From JASHSH01 sp036490215 (GTDB lineage Bacteria; Pseudomonadota; Alphaproteobacteria; Rhodospirillales; Magnetospirillaceae), in contig DASXEH010000084.1 of assembly GCA_036490215.1 (NCBI GenBank), forward strand, positions 1-64,000: a stretch of DNA of 64,000 bases, given 5' to 3'. Position 1 is the stretch's first letter. Every line of letters starts with the position of its first letter. The notes below the pieces were generated by a model. That model had not been told where the DNA came from. It was given only the letters and a program-made list of their open reading frames with translations, and made no database searches. Made by a program: the position numbers and the translations under genes. Below are positions 43,336 to 52,036 of the stretch, piece after piece.

Positions 43336-44544
43336 TCAACCGCACGGAACCTTCCAGCAGAGGTTTGCCGGGGTGACGGTGGTGGTGACGGGATAGGCAC
43401 GACCACCCATTGCGCCACCGGTTTGGGCTACAGCGGCTCCCGCGGCGAAGCCGAGAGTCACGAAGCCGCCACTTCCGAACATCGTCCGCGTTCCGCTCGA
43501 TGCCAAAGCCGCGCGGCCGGTGCCATTGGGCGATATACCGAGCCCGATGTTTTCGCCAATCGCCGGCGGCGTTTCTGCTCCGGCGGCAACAGTATTGGCA
43601 TCGACCGTGTCGCCGTTGTCTCGCGGCGTAGACACCGCAACCGGCTGATCACCCACCGAGATGCTGGCGCCAGCGTCGCCACCGGTGGTGACTGCACCGC
43701 CGGCCGTTGCGACGATGCCGGCCGACATGATTGCCGCGATCGAGGGCGTATTGGTCGTCGGACCGGAAGCCACCGGGTCGGCGCTCGATATCCGGGCGCC
43801 GTCACCATTGATCGACGACGATAAGACGCCACCGGTTATGCCGCCCAGCCCAGAAGCGAAGGCCCCATTGCCAAGGCCGCCCGCCACCGGCGCTCCGTTG
43901 GGCCCGGGTGTATTGCCGTTTGCCTGGCGCGTAGTGCCATTGACCACGGGCCCAGGACCGCTTGCGTTGCCGCCCGCCGTCGTCAGGCCGCCGCCGGGTG
44001 AGCCGCTGCTCGCTGTTCCCGATGTGGTGCCTGTGCTGCCGCTTCCGCCGCCAGCGGCGCTGGTCGTTCCGCCCGGACCCGAGGAGGTGCCTGTCGAGCC
44101 ACCGCCACTACCGCCGGCCGTTGAGCCGCCACCGGATGTAGACCCGCCGCCGCTTGTTGATGTGCCGTTTCCGGATGTCGAGCCGCTACTGCCACTCGTT
44201 CCGCCAGAGCTGCCGCTGGAGTTGCTCGTCGACCCACCAGAGCCGTTCCCCGAAGAGCTTCCGCCGCTGCTGGATGATGATCCGCCGCTGGAGGCGGAGC
44301 TTCCTCCGCCACTCGACGATCCCGAGCTACCCGTACCCATGCCTGGGCCGCAATTGCCCACGCCCGCGCTGCCCTGTCCAGTGCCATGCGCGAAGGCGCT
44401 GGCATCACTGAGCAACGGACTACCAACGGTCAAGACGATGGCGAGCGCGGTCGCGCCCAGAAGGTGGTTGACCCGGCTGCGCGACGTTGCTTGGGTGACT
44501 TGGGCGCGAAGAATTTGGGGGCGAAGATAGATCGCTTTCTGCAT
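43336..44544 (-). CDS. Gly/Ser-rich exported protein of unknown function
   Basis: A 402-residue protein. A hydrophobic N-terminal stretch (residues 28-46) looks like a signal sequence (LGATALAIVLTVGS). Residues 65-230 are almost entirely Gly, Ser and Thr, with repeated GSSSGG and GGST blocks. The rest is Gly/Ala/Thr-rich, with two cysteines only at the extreme C-terminus (NLCWKVPCG). The start at 44544 has GAGAGG upstream. A surface or matrix protein is possible, but no family is recognised and the composition makes homology searches unreliable. Confidence 0.6.
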   Translation of the reverse strand: MQKAIYLRPQILRAQVTQATSRSRVNHLLGATALAIVLTVGSPLLSDASAFAHGTGQGSAGVGNCGPGMGTGSSGSSSGGGSSASSGGSSSSSGGSSSGNGSGGSTSNSSGSSGGTSGSSGSTSGNGTSTSGGGSTSGGGSTAGGSGGGSTGTSSGPGGTTSAAGGGSGSTGTTSGTASSGSPGGGLTTAGGNASGPGPVVNGTTRQANGNTPGPNGAPVAGGLGNGAFASGLGGITGGVLSSSINGDGARISSADPVASGPTTNTPSIAAIMSAGIVATAGGAVTTGGDAGASISVGDQPVAVSTPRDNGDTVDANTVAAGAETPPAIGENIGLGISPNGTGRAALASSGTRTMFGSGGFVTLGFAAGAAVAQTGGAMGGRAYPVTTTVTPANLCWKVPCG

Positions 44545-44673
44545 GACACCTCTCTTTGCGCCGACGGATGCCGGTGCATTGTTCGATGATGAGAACGGTT
44601 CAATCGATTCGTCCGCCGGAGAGAATTTTCCGGCGCTGGACGGCAGACAGGCCGCCCGGACCCTGAACCTCAA

Positions 44674-45003
44674 TTAACTATCCGACGGCGGGCGGACCAC
44701 GATGCTGTCCTTTACGCTTTTCACGCCTTTGACATCCCACGCGATGTGATCGGCCTTCATGCGGTCTTCCGGCTTGTCGACAAAGCCGCTCAGCAGCACG
44801 ACGCCCTGCATCGTCTCAACGTGAATCTGCGTGGCTTTGAATCCCGTATCGCCGACGAGCTTGGCGCGAACATCAGTTGAGATCGCCGTGTCGTCGACAT
44901 ACTGGCCCGCGGTCTCGCGGCCCGATACAGCCGAACAAGCGCCAAGAGTGGCAGTCACGGCCGAAATGGCGACGATGTGTTTCAGCTTGGTCGCTGTCTT
45001 CAT
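44674..45003 (-). CDS. BON-domain lipoprotein
   Basis: A 109-residue protein with a lipobox (TLGAC, about residue 22) and one BON domain (AISTDVRAKLVGDTGFKATQIHVETMQGVVLLSGFV). BON proteins bind phospholipid or keep the envelope stable. The start at 45003 has GAGGGATG just upstream. It is 129 bp upstream of the Gly/Ser-rich gene on the same strand. Confidence 0.85.
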   Translation of the reverse strand: MKTATKLKHIVAISAVTATLGACSAVSGRETAGQYVDDTAISTDVRAKLVGDTGFKATQIHVETMQGVVLLSGFVDKPEDRMKADHIAWDVKGVKSVKDSIVVRPPSDS

Positions 45004-45274
45004 GACATCCCTCATCAGTTTGCTCGCTCGACGGTTCCCGACTCGTCAAAAATCGACAACACGTCGAATCGATAAAGGAAATCATCGAGCATCGGCGTGG
45101 CGTCGCGAGGGCGAACGCAGTGTCAAAGCTGAGTCGTTGCGGAAATATCGCCGTCAACGATTTGGTCACGGAACCCAAGAGGCTCTGGCGTCACGCACGA
45201 TTCTTATCGCAAGATATCGCCTCGCTTTTTCTGATGGCCCGTTAACGGGCCCGTATCTATGCCAAGGAGATCGC

Positions 45275-46159
45275 ATGTCGTCGAGCCCGCTACTCCTTGT
45301 CGTCGATCCCATTCATTTCGAAGTCTCTTACGCGATTAATCCTTGGATGCAGCCCGGTGCCTGGGCCGAAGACCCGTCGCGACATCGCGATGAAGCGCGA
45401 AAGAGTTTTGACGCGTTCAAATCTGCGCTCTCAAATACCGGCGCGCAGATCGACGTGATGCCCGGCATCGCCGGTCTGCCCGATATGGTGTTTCCGGCCA
45501 ACGCGGCGGTGATCCTCGATCGCCGTGCAATGGTTGCGCGCTTTCGTTATCCGGAGCGGCGCGGAGAAGAGCAGCCGTTTTTGGATTATTTTCTTGGACT
45601 CAAGGCGCGCGGCATTCTTGATGTGGTGACGCAGTTCTCGCCGAAATGTTTTCAGGAAGGCGCCGGCGACTGTATCTGGGACATCGTGCGGGGCCGGTTC
45701 TGGGCCGGCTTCGGACAGCGCTCGACGCGGGAAGCCGCCGACGAAGCATCCGACTTCTTTGGGCAATCGGTCACCACGCTCGAGCTGATCTCTCCGCGCT
45801 TTTATCATCTCGATGTTTGCTTCTGCCCGCTCAGCGGCGGCGAGGTCCTGTATTACCCACCTGCATTCTCACCCGAAGCGCTCGCCCAGATTCACGATCT
45901 CGTTTCGCCGGACAAACGAATCGAAGCGAGCGACGAGGATGCGGCGCGTTTCACTGTAAACGCGGTGAATATCGGAAAGGAAATCGTGATGGCTAGCGCC
46001 GCGCCACGCCTTGTCGCGCGACTGGCCGAACACGGCTACAACGTACGCCAAGTCGATCTATCGCCATTCATCATGGCGGGCGGGGGCGCCTATTGCATGA
46101 GTCTGCGGCTCGATCGGATGAGCGAAACAGCCGCGCTCCCAATCTCCGCCTTGCCCTAA
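45275..46159 (+). CDS. dimethylargininase/arginine deiminase-like hydrolase
   Basis: A 294-residue amidinotransferase-fold protein. The substrate-proximal motif GLPDMVFPANAAVIL and the C-terminal catalytic cysteine region (MAGGGAYCMSL) are those of the DDAH/ADI-like group. It hydrolyses a guanidino substrate, probably methylated arginine or arginine. AAGGAG lies 9-11 bases before the ATG. It overlaps the convergent MBL gene by 4 bp. Confidence 0.85.
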   Translation: MSSSPLLLVVDPIHFEVSYAINPWMQPGAWAEDPSRHRDEARKSFDAFKSALSNTGAQIDVMPGIAGLPDMVFPANAAVILDRRAMVARFRYPERRGEEQPFLDYFLGLKARGILDVVTQFSPKCFQEGAGDCIWDIVRGRFWAGFGQRSTREAADEASDFFGQSVTTLELISPRFYHLDVCFCPLSGGEVLYYPPAFSPEALAQIHDLVSPDKRIEASDEDAARFTVNAVNIGKEIVMASAAPRLVARLAEHGYNVRQVDLSPFIMAGGGAYCMSLRLDRMSETAALPISALP

Positions 46160-47052
46160 GCCCGGCCTAGTCCGCTGCTGGGCACGAAAGTCGGCATGAA
46201 ACGGCCGCGGCGTTCGAAAACGCCGGCGACATAGGGCGGCGCAAAGTGCGTCGGGAACAGAAGCGACCGCGTTTCGGCGCAGTGCTCGAGCAGCTTAAGC
46301 CGTGTGCGATAGGCTTGGTCCTGGTCCTGGCAAAATTTAGTGTTCCAGGCCGGCTCGAAGATCTGGATGGGATGATGGACCGCGTCGCCGCAGAAGACGC
46401 CTTGGTCGTCGCCGTGTCCAGCTTTGAGCAGGATATGGCCTGGCGTGTGGCCCGGCGCCGGCTCGATCAGCAAATCGTCATCAATCTGATGAGCGCCGCT
46501 GAGAAGTATGGCTTGGTTCGATTCGATCACCGGCAATACGCTGTCCTGATAGACCTGAGCGCGATCGGCGGTAAGACCGGGCTGCGGCTTCCAGGCATCG
46601 GCCTCGGCCTTCGAGAAGAGATATTTTGCATTGGGAAAGGTCGGCACCCAGCGGCCATCCCTCAATTGCGTATTCCAGCCGCAGTGATCGGTGTGAAGAT
46701 GGGTGCACATTACGATGTCGATATCTTCCGGCGTGACGCCGGCTTCGTTCAGCCGCTCGATATAAGGGATGTTGAGCTGATGGAAGCGCTTGTTGAACGG
46801 GCGTTCCTTATGATTGCCGGAACAAGTGTCGAGCAAGATCGTGTGCTTGGCGGTGCGGATCAGCCAAGTGTGGATACTCGAGACCAGGCGGTCGGCCGCC
46901 GGGTCGTAATGGATCGGCGCCAGCCATTCCATATGCGACTTGAAGATCGCTTCATCGAAGTTAGTCAGGAACAGTTCGGGCCCGACGCTGCTGAGGCCCA
47001 ATCCTTCCTCGACGCGCGTGACCGCGATATCGCCGATATGCCAACGCGACAT
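46156..47052 (-). CDS. MBL-fold hydrolase (lactonase-like)
   Basis: A 298-residue metallo-beta-lactamase-fold protein. The metal motif H118-L-H120-T-D122-H123, with APGHTPGH and FCGDAVHHP further on, matches the group that includes N-acyl-homoserine lactonases (AttM/BlcC type) and other lactonases. The substrate is unknown. It lies 12 bp after the MFS gene on the same strand, so a lactone or ester taken up by that carrier is a reasonable guess. Confidence 0.82.
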   Translation of the reverse strand: MSRWHIGDIAVTRVEEGLGLSSVGPELFLTNFDEAIFKSHMEWLAPIHYDPAADRLVSSIHTWLIRTAKHTILLDTCSGNHKERPFNKRFHQLNIPYIERLNEAGVTPEDIDIVMCTHLHTDHCGWNTQLRDGRWVPTFPNAKYLFSKAEADAWKPQPGLTADRAQVYQDSVLPVIESNQAILLSGAHQIDDDLLIEPAPGHTPGHILLKAGHGDDQGVFCGDAVHHPIQIFEPAWNTKFCQDQDQAYRTRLKLLEHCAETRSLLFPTHFAPPYVAGVFERRGRFMPTFVPSSGLGRA

Positions 47053-47064
47053 GATCTGTCCTTC

Positions 47065-48399
47065 TTACGCTCGGGTTTCGGCGGCGGCGGCACGCGTGGA
47101 GGCTTTCGCCTCCGGCGAACCGCCTCGGCTGATCGCCATCAGGATCAGGGCCGGCACGGCGATGATCGGCGCCAATAGTGAGAGCGCATGACCGAGCTGC
47201 TGGCCGCTGGGATCGAGACTGGTGCTGATATAGGCGGCCAGAGTCGGGCCGATGCCGAGCCCAAGCAGGCTCAAGCACATCAACAGCAGGCCGATGAACA
47301 CACCGCGCATGCGGTCGGGCGTCAGGTGCTGTAGCGAGACCAGAACGTTGTTGGCACCACCGACGATGCCAAAAGTGGAGAGGGCGCCGACGATGGCGAA
47401 ACCCATCCCGTCCGACTGTTGCGGCGCCAGCCAACTGAAAAACGCCCCCCAGATCAGTGCGCCCATGGTTGTGAGCACCACGGCGTCGCGCCGACCCAAC
47501 CGCGTCAACAGGCGCGCGATCGCGGGTACGGTGATGGTGCCGCTGAAGCCGCCGATCAAACCGGCGATGCCGAGCATCAGGCCTGCCTGCTGCGGGGCCA
47601 AGCCGAAATGACGGCGCATGACTTCCGCGCCCCAAGACTGGTTCGCATAGACGATCGCGTCCATCAGCCCGGCGCCGATGAAAAGCAGACCAAAAAAGCG
47701 GAAACGGTCGAACAGGTAACGCACGACTTCGCCGACTGGCGGAATGGCCGCGGCGGTGGCACGGCGCTTGGGTTCGCGCACCGAGATTGCAAAGATCACG
47801 GCAACGACGATGCTGGGAATGCCGACGATCAGCAGGACCAGCCGCCATGTCGGCATCGGCAAATCGACGCCCGCCGCTTTCAGCCCGCCGACATAGCGCA
47901 GGATCAGCGCGCCAAGGATATAGGAGACCGATGCGCCAGCCATGCCGGTGGCCGAGTAGAGGCTGGTCGGAAAAGCGCGACGCTCGGGGCGGAACATGTC
48001 GCTGATCAGCGAATAGGCGCAGGGCGTCAGCACCGCTTCGCCGACCGACAGCCCGACGCGCAATAGCATTAAGAGCCAGAACGACTGGGCGAAGGCTGAG
48101 CCCGTGGTGGCGAAGCCCCAAATCAAAACGCCCAGGATGACGATCATGACGCGATTGCCGATATCGGCCAGGCGCGCGACGGGCAAGCCCAGGATGGCGT
48201 AGAAAACGCCGAAGGCCGGACCGATCAGGAAGCCGACCTCGATATCATCGACGCCGAGTTCGGCTTTGATCGGTTGAATTAGTAGGCCGAGGATGCTGCG
48301 GTCGATGAATGAGAGGATGTACATCAGGGCCAGAAGGAAGACGACCCACCACGAGAACCCGCCGCTCGGGCCAGCGGATACCGATCCATCCTGTCTCAT
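47065..48399 (-). CDS. MFS transporter, spinster-like
   Basis: A 444-residue, 12-helix carrier. The N-terminal FSWWVVFLLALMYILSFIDR and the cytoplasmic-loop motif LPVARLADIGNR fit the spinster-like group of the major facilitator superfamily. The substrate is unknown. It heads the minus-strand MFS-MBL pair and is divergent from the GntR regulator. Confidence 0.9.
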   Translation of the reverse strand: MRQDGSVSAGPSGGFSWWVVFLLALMYILSFIDRSILGLLIQPIKAELGVDDIEVGFLIGPAFGVFYAILGLPVARLADIGNRVMIVILGVLIWGFATTGSAFAQSFWLLMLLRVGLSVGEAVLTPCAYSLISDMFRPERRAFPTSLYSATGMAGASVSYILGALILRYVGGLKAAGVDLPMPTWRLVLLIVGIPSIVVAVIFAISVREPKRRATAAAIPPVGEVVRYLFDRFRFFGLLFIGAGLMDAIVYANQSWGAEVMRRHFGLAPQQAGLMLGIAGLIGGFSGTITVPAIARLLTRLGRRDAVVLTTMGALIWGAFFSWLAPQQSDGMGFAIVGALSTFGIVGGANNVLVSLQHLTPDRMRGVFIGLLLMCLSLLGLGIGPTLAAYISTSLDPSGQQLGHALSLLAPIIAVPALILMAISRGGSPEAKASTRAAAAETRA

Positions 48400-48490
48400 T
48401 GTCGCGATCCTTCGTGTTGTCCGGCCGGATAAAAATCCGCGGAAAGCTTATGTCGCGGCTTTCCCGGGCGACAAGCGAAATAGCGTCAGA

Positions 48491-48520
48491 ATTTCGAAAT
48501 AATTCATATTTATAGAAATT
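48491..48520. promoter_or_regulatory. AT-rich candidate operator between MFS and gntR genes
   Basis: ATTTCGAAAT (48491-48500) is a perfect 10-bp palindrome. Next to it, AATTTCTATAAATA reads on the minus strand (48507-48520). The first nine bases, AATTTCTAT, recur on the plus strand at 49476-49484, ahead of the tautomerase gene. Both could be sites for the GntR protein. Confidence 0.4.
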
Positions 48521-48653
48521 AGTCGAGTTTCCAGCTATATAGCCAAATGCGGTTTCGATTTCCGGCATCTCCAGTGCGGCGGCTTTCTCGCGGGGATTTG
48601 GGAGAGCGGCAGGAACGGCAGTAGACTTCGACATTGGATTTTTTGAGCGCGGG

Positions 48654-49451
48654 ATGACAATGCGGGCTTCGGTTGAAGACACGATTCCGAATTGGGGACC
48701 AGGCCTGCGCTCCATGCGCACGACGCCGGCCAACACCTTGTCTACGGAAGCTTACGATCAGCTGCGCGCCGATGTCGTCTCGGGTCGGTTGCCACCAGGC
48801 ACCAAGCTGACGACCAAGGGCGTGAAGGAGCGCTATGGCATCGGCGGTAGCCCGATGCGCGAAGCGCTGACGCGCCTAGCCGCCGATGGTTTGCTCGAAA
48901 CCGAGGGGCAGAAGGGCTTCACGGTGGTCAGCGCGTCGATCGGCGAACTGGCCGATATCGGCCGCGTGCGCATGCAGCTGGAGCTGCAAGCCCTCTCGCA
49001 GGCCGTTAAACGTGGTTCCGTGGAATGGGAAGTCAGCGTCGTCAGCCAATTCCATCGCCTGCAGCATGCACTCGAGGCGCCGCTCACTGATGGTGACGAA
49101 TGGGAGCAGACCCATCGCGCTTTCCATTTCGCGCTGCTCTCAGGTTGTGCCTCGCCCTGGCTGATGCACTTCTGCGACCGAATCTATGATCAGACGGAGC
49201 GCTACCGTCGTCTCTATACGAGCTACGAGCGAATCCCCGCGAAGCTGATGCACAGCCATAAGGCGTTGCTTAACGCGGTCTTGGCGCGCGATCTGGAAAA
49301 GACGCTGGCGCTCACGCGCGACCACATCGCCTATGCCACGCGCCAGACCTTAGCCGACATGCTGGCTGCCGGCGTCACCGGTGATCCCGCGGCCGAAACC
49401 TCCATCGCCGAATTGCCGGGCTTGGGCCTGATCCTGTCTCTCAAGCTCTGA
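48654..49451 (+). CDS. GntR-family regulator (FCD subgroup)
   Basis: A 265-residue protein with an N-terminal winged HTH (RERYGI-type segment KERYGIGGSPMREALTRLA) and an all-helical FCD effector domain from about residue 100. The first 28 residues are variable, and the start could also be at an internal Met. It is divergent from the MFS-MBL genes and upstream of the tautomerase and FAD oxidoreductase, so it probably controls both sides. Confidence 0.88.
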   Translation: MTMRASVEDTIPNWGPGLRSMRTTPANTLSTEAYDQLRADVVSGRLPPGTKLTTKGVKERYGIGGSPMREALTRLAADGLLETEGQKGFTVVSASIGELADIGRVRMQLELQALSQAVKRGSVEWEVSVVSQFHRLQHALEAPLTDGDEWEQTHRAFHFALLSGCASPWLMHFCDRIYDQTERYRRLYTSYERIPAKLMHSHKALLNAVLARDLEKTLALTRDHIAYATRQTLADMLAAGVTGDPAAETSIAELPGLGLILSLKL

Positions 49452-49475
49452 CCATGCATCGAGCATAAATTTACA

Positions 49476-49489
49476 AATTTCTATTTATT
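49476..49489 (+). promoter_or_regulatory. second copy of the AATTTCTAT motif, upstream of the tautomerase gene
   Basis: AATTTCTATTTATT, 62 bp before the tautomerase start, is preceded by the palindrome-like AAATTTACAAATTT (49467-49480). It shares nine bases with the element at 48507-48520. An operator role is inferred. Confidence 0.35.
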
Positions 49490-49550
49490 TCGATTTTTAT
49501 TGCCTCGCTTTCCTGGCGCGGCCATCATCGGCGGGACCAAGGAGAATGCG

Positions 49551-49787
49551 ATGCCGATCATTCATGTGCATATGGGCAAGCGCCCGCAGGAGCAATTGAA
49601 CCGTCTTGGGCGCGAGATGACCGAGGCGGCCGCGCGGGTGCTCGACGTAAAACCCAATACGATCCGCATCCTCTTCCACGAGATCGCGCGTGAGAATTGG
49701 TTCGTCGGCGGCATGTCGTTGCCCGACTACTACAAGAACGTGCTCGAACCACAGGCCAAGGCCGAAGAGCAGAACAAACCCGAGTAG
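49551..49787 (+). CDS. 4-oxalocrotonate tautomerase-family protein
   Basis: A 78-residue protein. After removal of the initiator Met it begins with the catalytic Pro (PIIHVHMGKR), and the sequence pattern (LGREMTEAAARVLDVKPNTI, then LFHEIARENWFVGG) is that of the 4-OT family. AAGGAG lies just upstream. It tautomerises a 2-hydroxy-dienoate or similar enol; the actual substrate is not known. It is 13 bp ahead of the FAD oxidoreductase. Confidence 0.88.
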   Translation: MPIIHVHMGKRPQEQLNRLGREMTEAAARVLDVKPNTIRILFHEIARENWFVGGMSLPDYYKNVLEPQAKAEEQNKPE

Positions 49788-49800
49788 ATCGGCAGCGCCC

Positions 49801-51264
49801 ATGGCGTCACGATCGGATTTCGTCGATCTCAGCTTCCGACCCTGGTTGCGCCGCGCGCCCCATCGCTCTTACTGGCTGCGCGAGGCGCTTGCGTCAGACG
49901 CGATGCTAGAGCAGCCGTCGCTGACGGGAGATCACCGCTACGATGTGTGTATCGTCGGCGGTGGTTTCACCGGCTTGTGGACGGCGATCCGCCTGCGCGA
50001 GCAGGACGCCGCGCTGCGAATCGCCATCGTTGAAGCCGATATCTGCGGTAGCGGTGCGTCCGGCCGCAATAGCGGTGGCACGGGTCATTGGTGGGGCAAG
50101 CTGCCAACCCTGCTGCGTTTGCTCGGCAAGGATGACGGCGTCCAGGTGCTCAACCAAAGCGTTGCCATCCTCGACGATCTGCGCGGCTTCATCGCGGCCG
50201 AAGGGATCGATTGCAGACTGCGCCGCGGTCCCGCCGCCTGGACAACGACGACTAAGGCGCAGGTGGGCGGATGGAATGCCGTCTACGCCGCAGCCGAGCG
50301 TGCGGGCGTGACGCCGCCCTACCGCAAGATGGAGGCTGCCGAAATCCGCGGCCTGTTCGGTCAGGGCCCGTTCTTCACCGGCGTCGTCGAGGAAAACGGC
50401 ACACGCATCCAGCCGGCACTGCTCGCGCGCGCCCTGCATCGGCTCGCGCTCGCGCGCGGCATCGATATTTTCGAGCACACGCCAGTCTCGTTCATCGCCA
50501 GCCGCGAGGCGGATGTATTGGTCCATCTCAGTACGGGGCAGGTTGCCGCACAGCAGGTCGTACTGGCTGCGAATGCGTGGATGGCGCATCTGCCGCAGTT
50601 CCGCGCCTCGACGATGGTTGTGTCGAGCGAGATCGTGATCACCGATCCCATACCCGGCGTGCTCAAGCAACATGGTTTGGAGAATCGCCCCGGCGGCGTC
50701 ACCTCAAGCCCGATGCTCAACTACGGCGGTTATACGCCCGATGGCCGCGTCTATGTGGGTGGCGGCGGCACGACAATCGCGTATCGCGCGCAGGTCGGCG
50801 CGGCTTTCGAACACTCACCGCGCGCCACGGCCAGCGTCACGCGTGACTTCCGCTATCTCTATCCCGAACTGACGAACATCCCGGTGGCCGAAAGTTGGAG
50901 CGGCCCGATCGATCGCTCGACCACAGGCCTGCCTGTCTTCGGCCGTCTCTCCGATCCTCGCATCCACTATGCGATCGGCTACACTGGCCATGGCGTTGCC
51001 GCGACGGCCATCGGCGGTCGTGCCATTGCGGATGCGATTCTAGATCGCGATACCGTCTGGACCGATGTGGCCCGGCTGTTGCGCCGTGCGCATGTGGGCA
51101 TCTTTCCATCCGAGCCGCTCCGCTATCTCGGCGGGCGCCTCGTGCAGAAGGCGGTCGTGCGCAAGGAAAAAGCCGAACGTGCCCAGCGGCCCGCTGCCAA
51201 GGCCGATGTGCGTCTGGCCAAACTCGCCTACGTCACCTGGCCCGATCGGCAGGGGCGGCGCTAA
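49801..51264 (+). CDS. FAD-dependent oxidoreductase (DAO family)
   Basis: A 487-residue flavoprotein. The dinucleotide motif is VCIVGGGFTGLWTAIRL near residue 48, followed by GSGASGRNSGG. The DAO C-terminal motif is near GYTGHGVAATAIGGRAIADAIL. Relatives are amine or amino-acid oxidases such as gamma-glutamylputrescine oxidase. The ATG at 49801 is the first in frame after the tautomerase. The substrate is unknown. It ends the plus-strand gntR-tautomerase-oxidase run. Confidence 0.85.
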   Translation: MASRSDFVDLSFRPWLRRAPHRSYWLREALASDAMLEQPSLTGDHRYDVCIVGGGFTGLWTAIRLREQDAALRIAIVEADICGSGASGRNSGGTGHWWGKLPTLLRLLGKDDGVQVLNQSVAILDDLRGFIAAEGIDCRLRRGPAAWTTTTKAQVGGWNAVYAAAERAGVTPPYRKMEAAEIRGLFGQGPFFTGVVEENGTRIQPALLARALHRLALARGIDIFEHTPVSFIASREADVLVHLSTGQVAAQQVVLAANAWMAHLPQFRASTMVVSSEIVITDPIPGVLKQHGLENRPGGVTSSPMLNYGGYTPDGRVYVGGGGTTIAYRAQVGAAFEHSPRATASVTRDFRYLYPELTNIPVAESWSGPIDRSTTGLPVFGRLSDPRIHYAIGYTGHGVAATAIGGRAIADAILDRDTVWTDVARLLRRAHVGIFPSEPLRYLGGRLVQKAVVRKEKAERAQRPAAKADVRLAKLAYVTWPDRQGRR

Positions 51265-52036
51265 GGTTCTTTTCGACGATTGCTTCAGCGCGCGGCGGCG
51301 GATTACTGCGCACCCAGCCAAACGACAAAAATAAAAGCTGGAGGCTTTAGCGCCGCCGCATCGTCAGTATGCCGGCACCGAACTGGGCGATCATGAACGG
51401 AAGCGGGCTGGCACATCGTCATTTCACTTTTGGCAGTGGCCAAATGATGCGGCGAGGCCGATCACCCCGGACCAACCCTAGCGGCGGCGGGATTTTAAGT
51501 TGCAATGCGATATGCCGCCCGTCGCATGCGTCAATTTCAACGACCGCCCGTATCTCCTGCTAGATTTCCAACTAAAAAGGGAAAAGCCCTTAGCGCGATT
51601 GCTGAGAAAACATCAGTGCTGCGAATTCCTATATGGACTTAACATACGACTTATGCAGGAAAATGCGGTATATATGCATCGTCGCATTTCACGCCCGAGA
51701 ATCGGATTATCGAGCCTTGTGCTCGCGCCAATGGGTCGACTATCATTACCGAATATAGAGCTATTCTCTTAAAAGTTTAATTCGTTTCCTTCTTTCAGCG
51801 ACTTAGATAGAGCGACGCGATAGACCCCTCGCTCAACCCTGGACGGGCAAGAAATGTCACCGGACGCGGATCTATCACGGAACCTGCCGACGTGGTCGCT
51901 CAGACCACATGCTGAAGACCACATGCCTAAACGCACTGATATCGGAAGCAACGCGAGCGCGAATTGGCTCGCCGCCGGTCGCTAACACGCGCAAGAACGA
52001 AATATGCGACCGGCACACAAATAAGGGCGGTTCGTC
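51265..52036. other. 772-bp intergenic region, no gene seen
   Basis: The region is more AT-rich than its surroundings (notably 51541-51790) and separates the FAD oxidoreductase from the signalling operon. I see no coding frame of worth. It contains an inverted repeat AAATGCG...CGCATTT (51661-51689) and a direct repeat AGACCACATGC (51902-51912 and 51916-51926) close to the start of the kinase gene. It should contain the promoter of the operon that follows. Confidence 0.6.

Noticed and set aside
43661..44530. Pro-rich plus-strand frame opposite the Gly/Ser-rich gene
   Set aside because: It is the complement of the Gly codons (GGN to NCC). It lacks a signal sequence and ribosome site, whereas the minus frame has both.
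51369..51563. 64-codon ORF in the gap before the kinase operon
   Set aside because: It has no ribosome site, its composition is unlike neighbouring proteins and no domain is visible.
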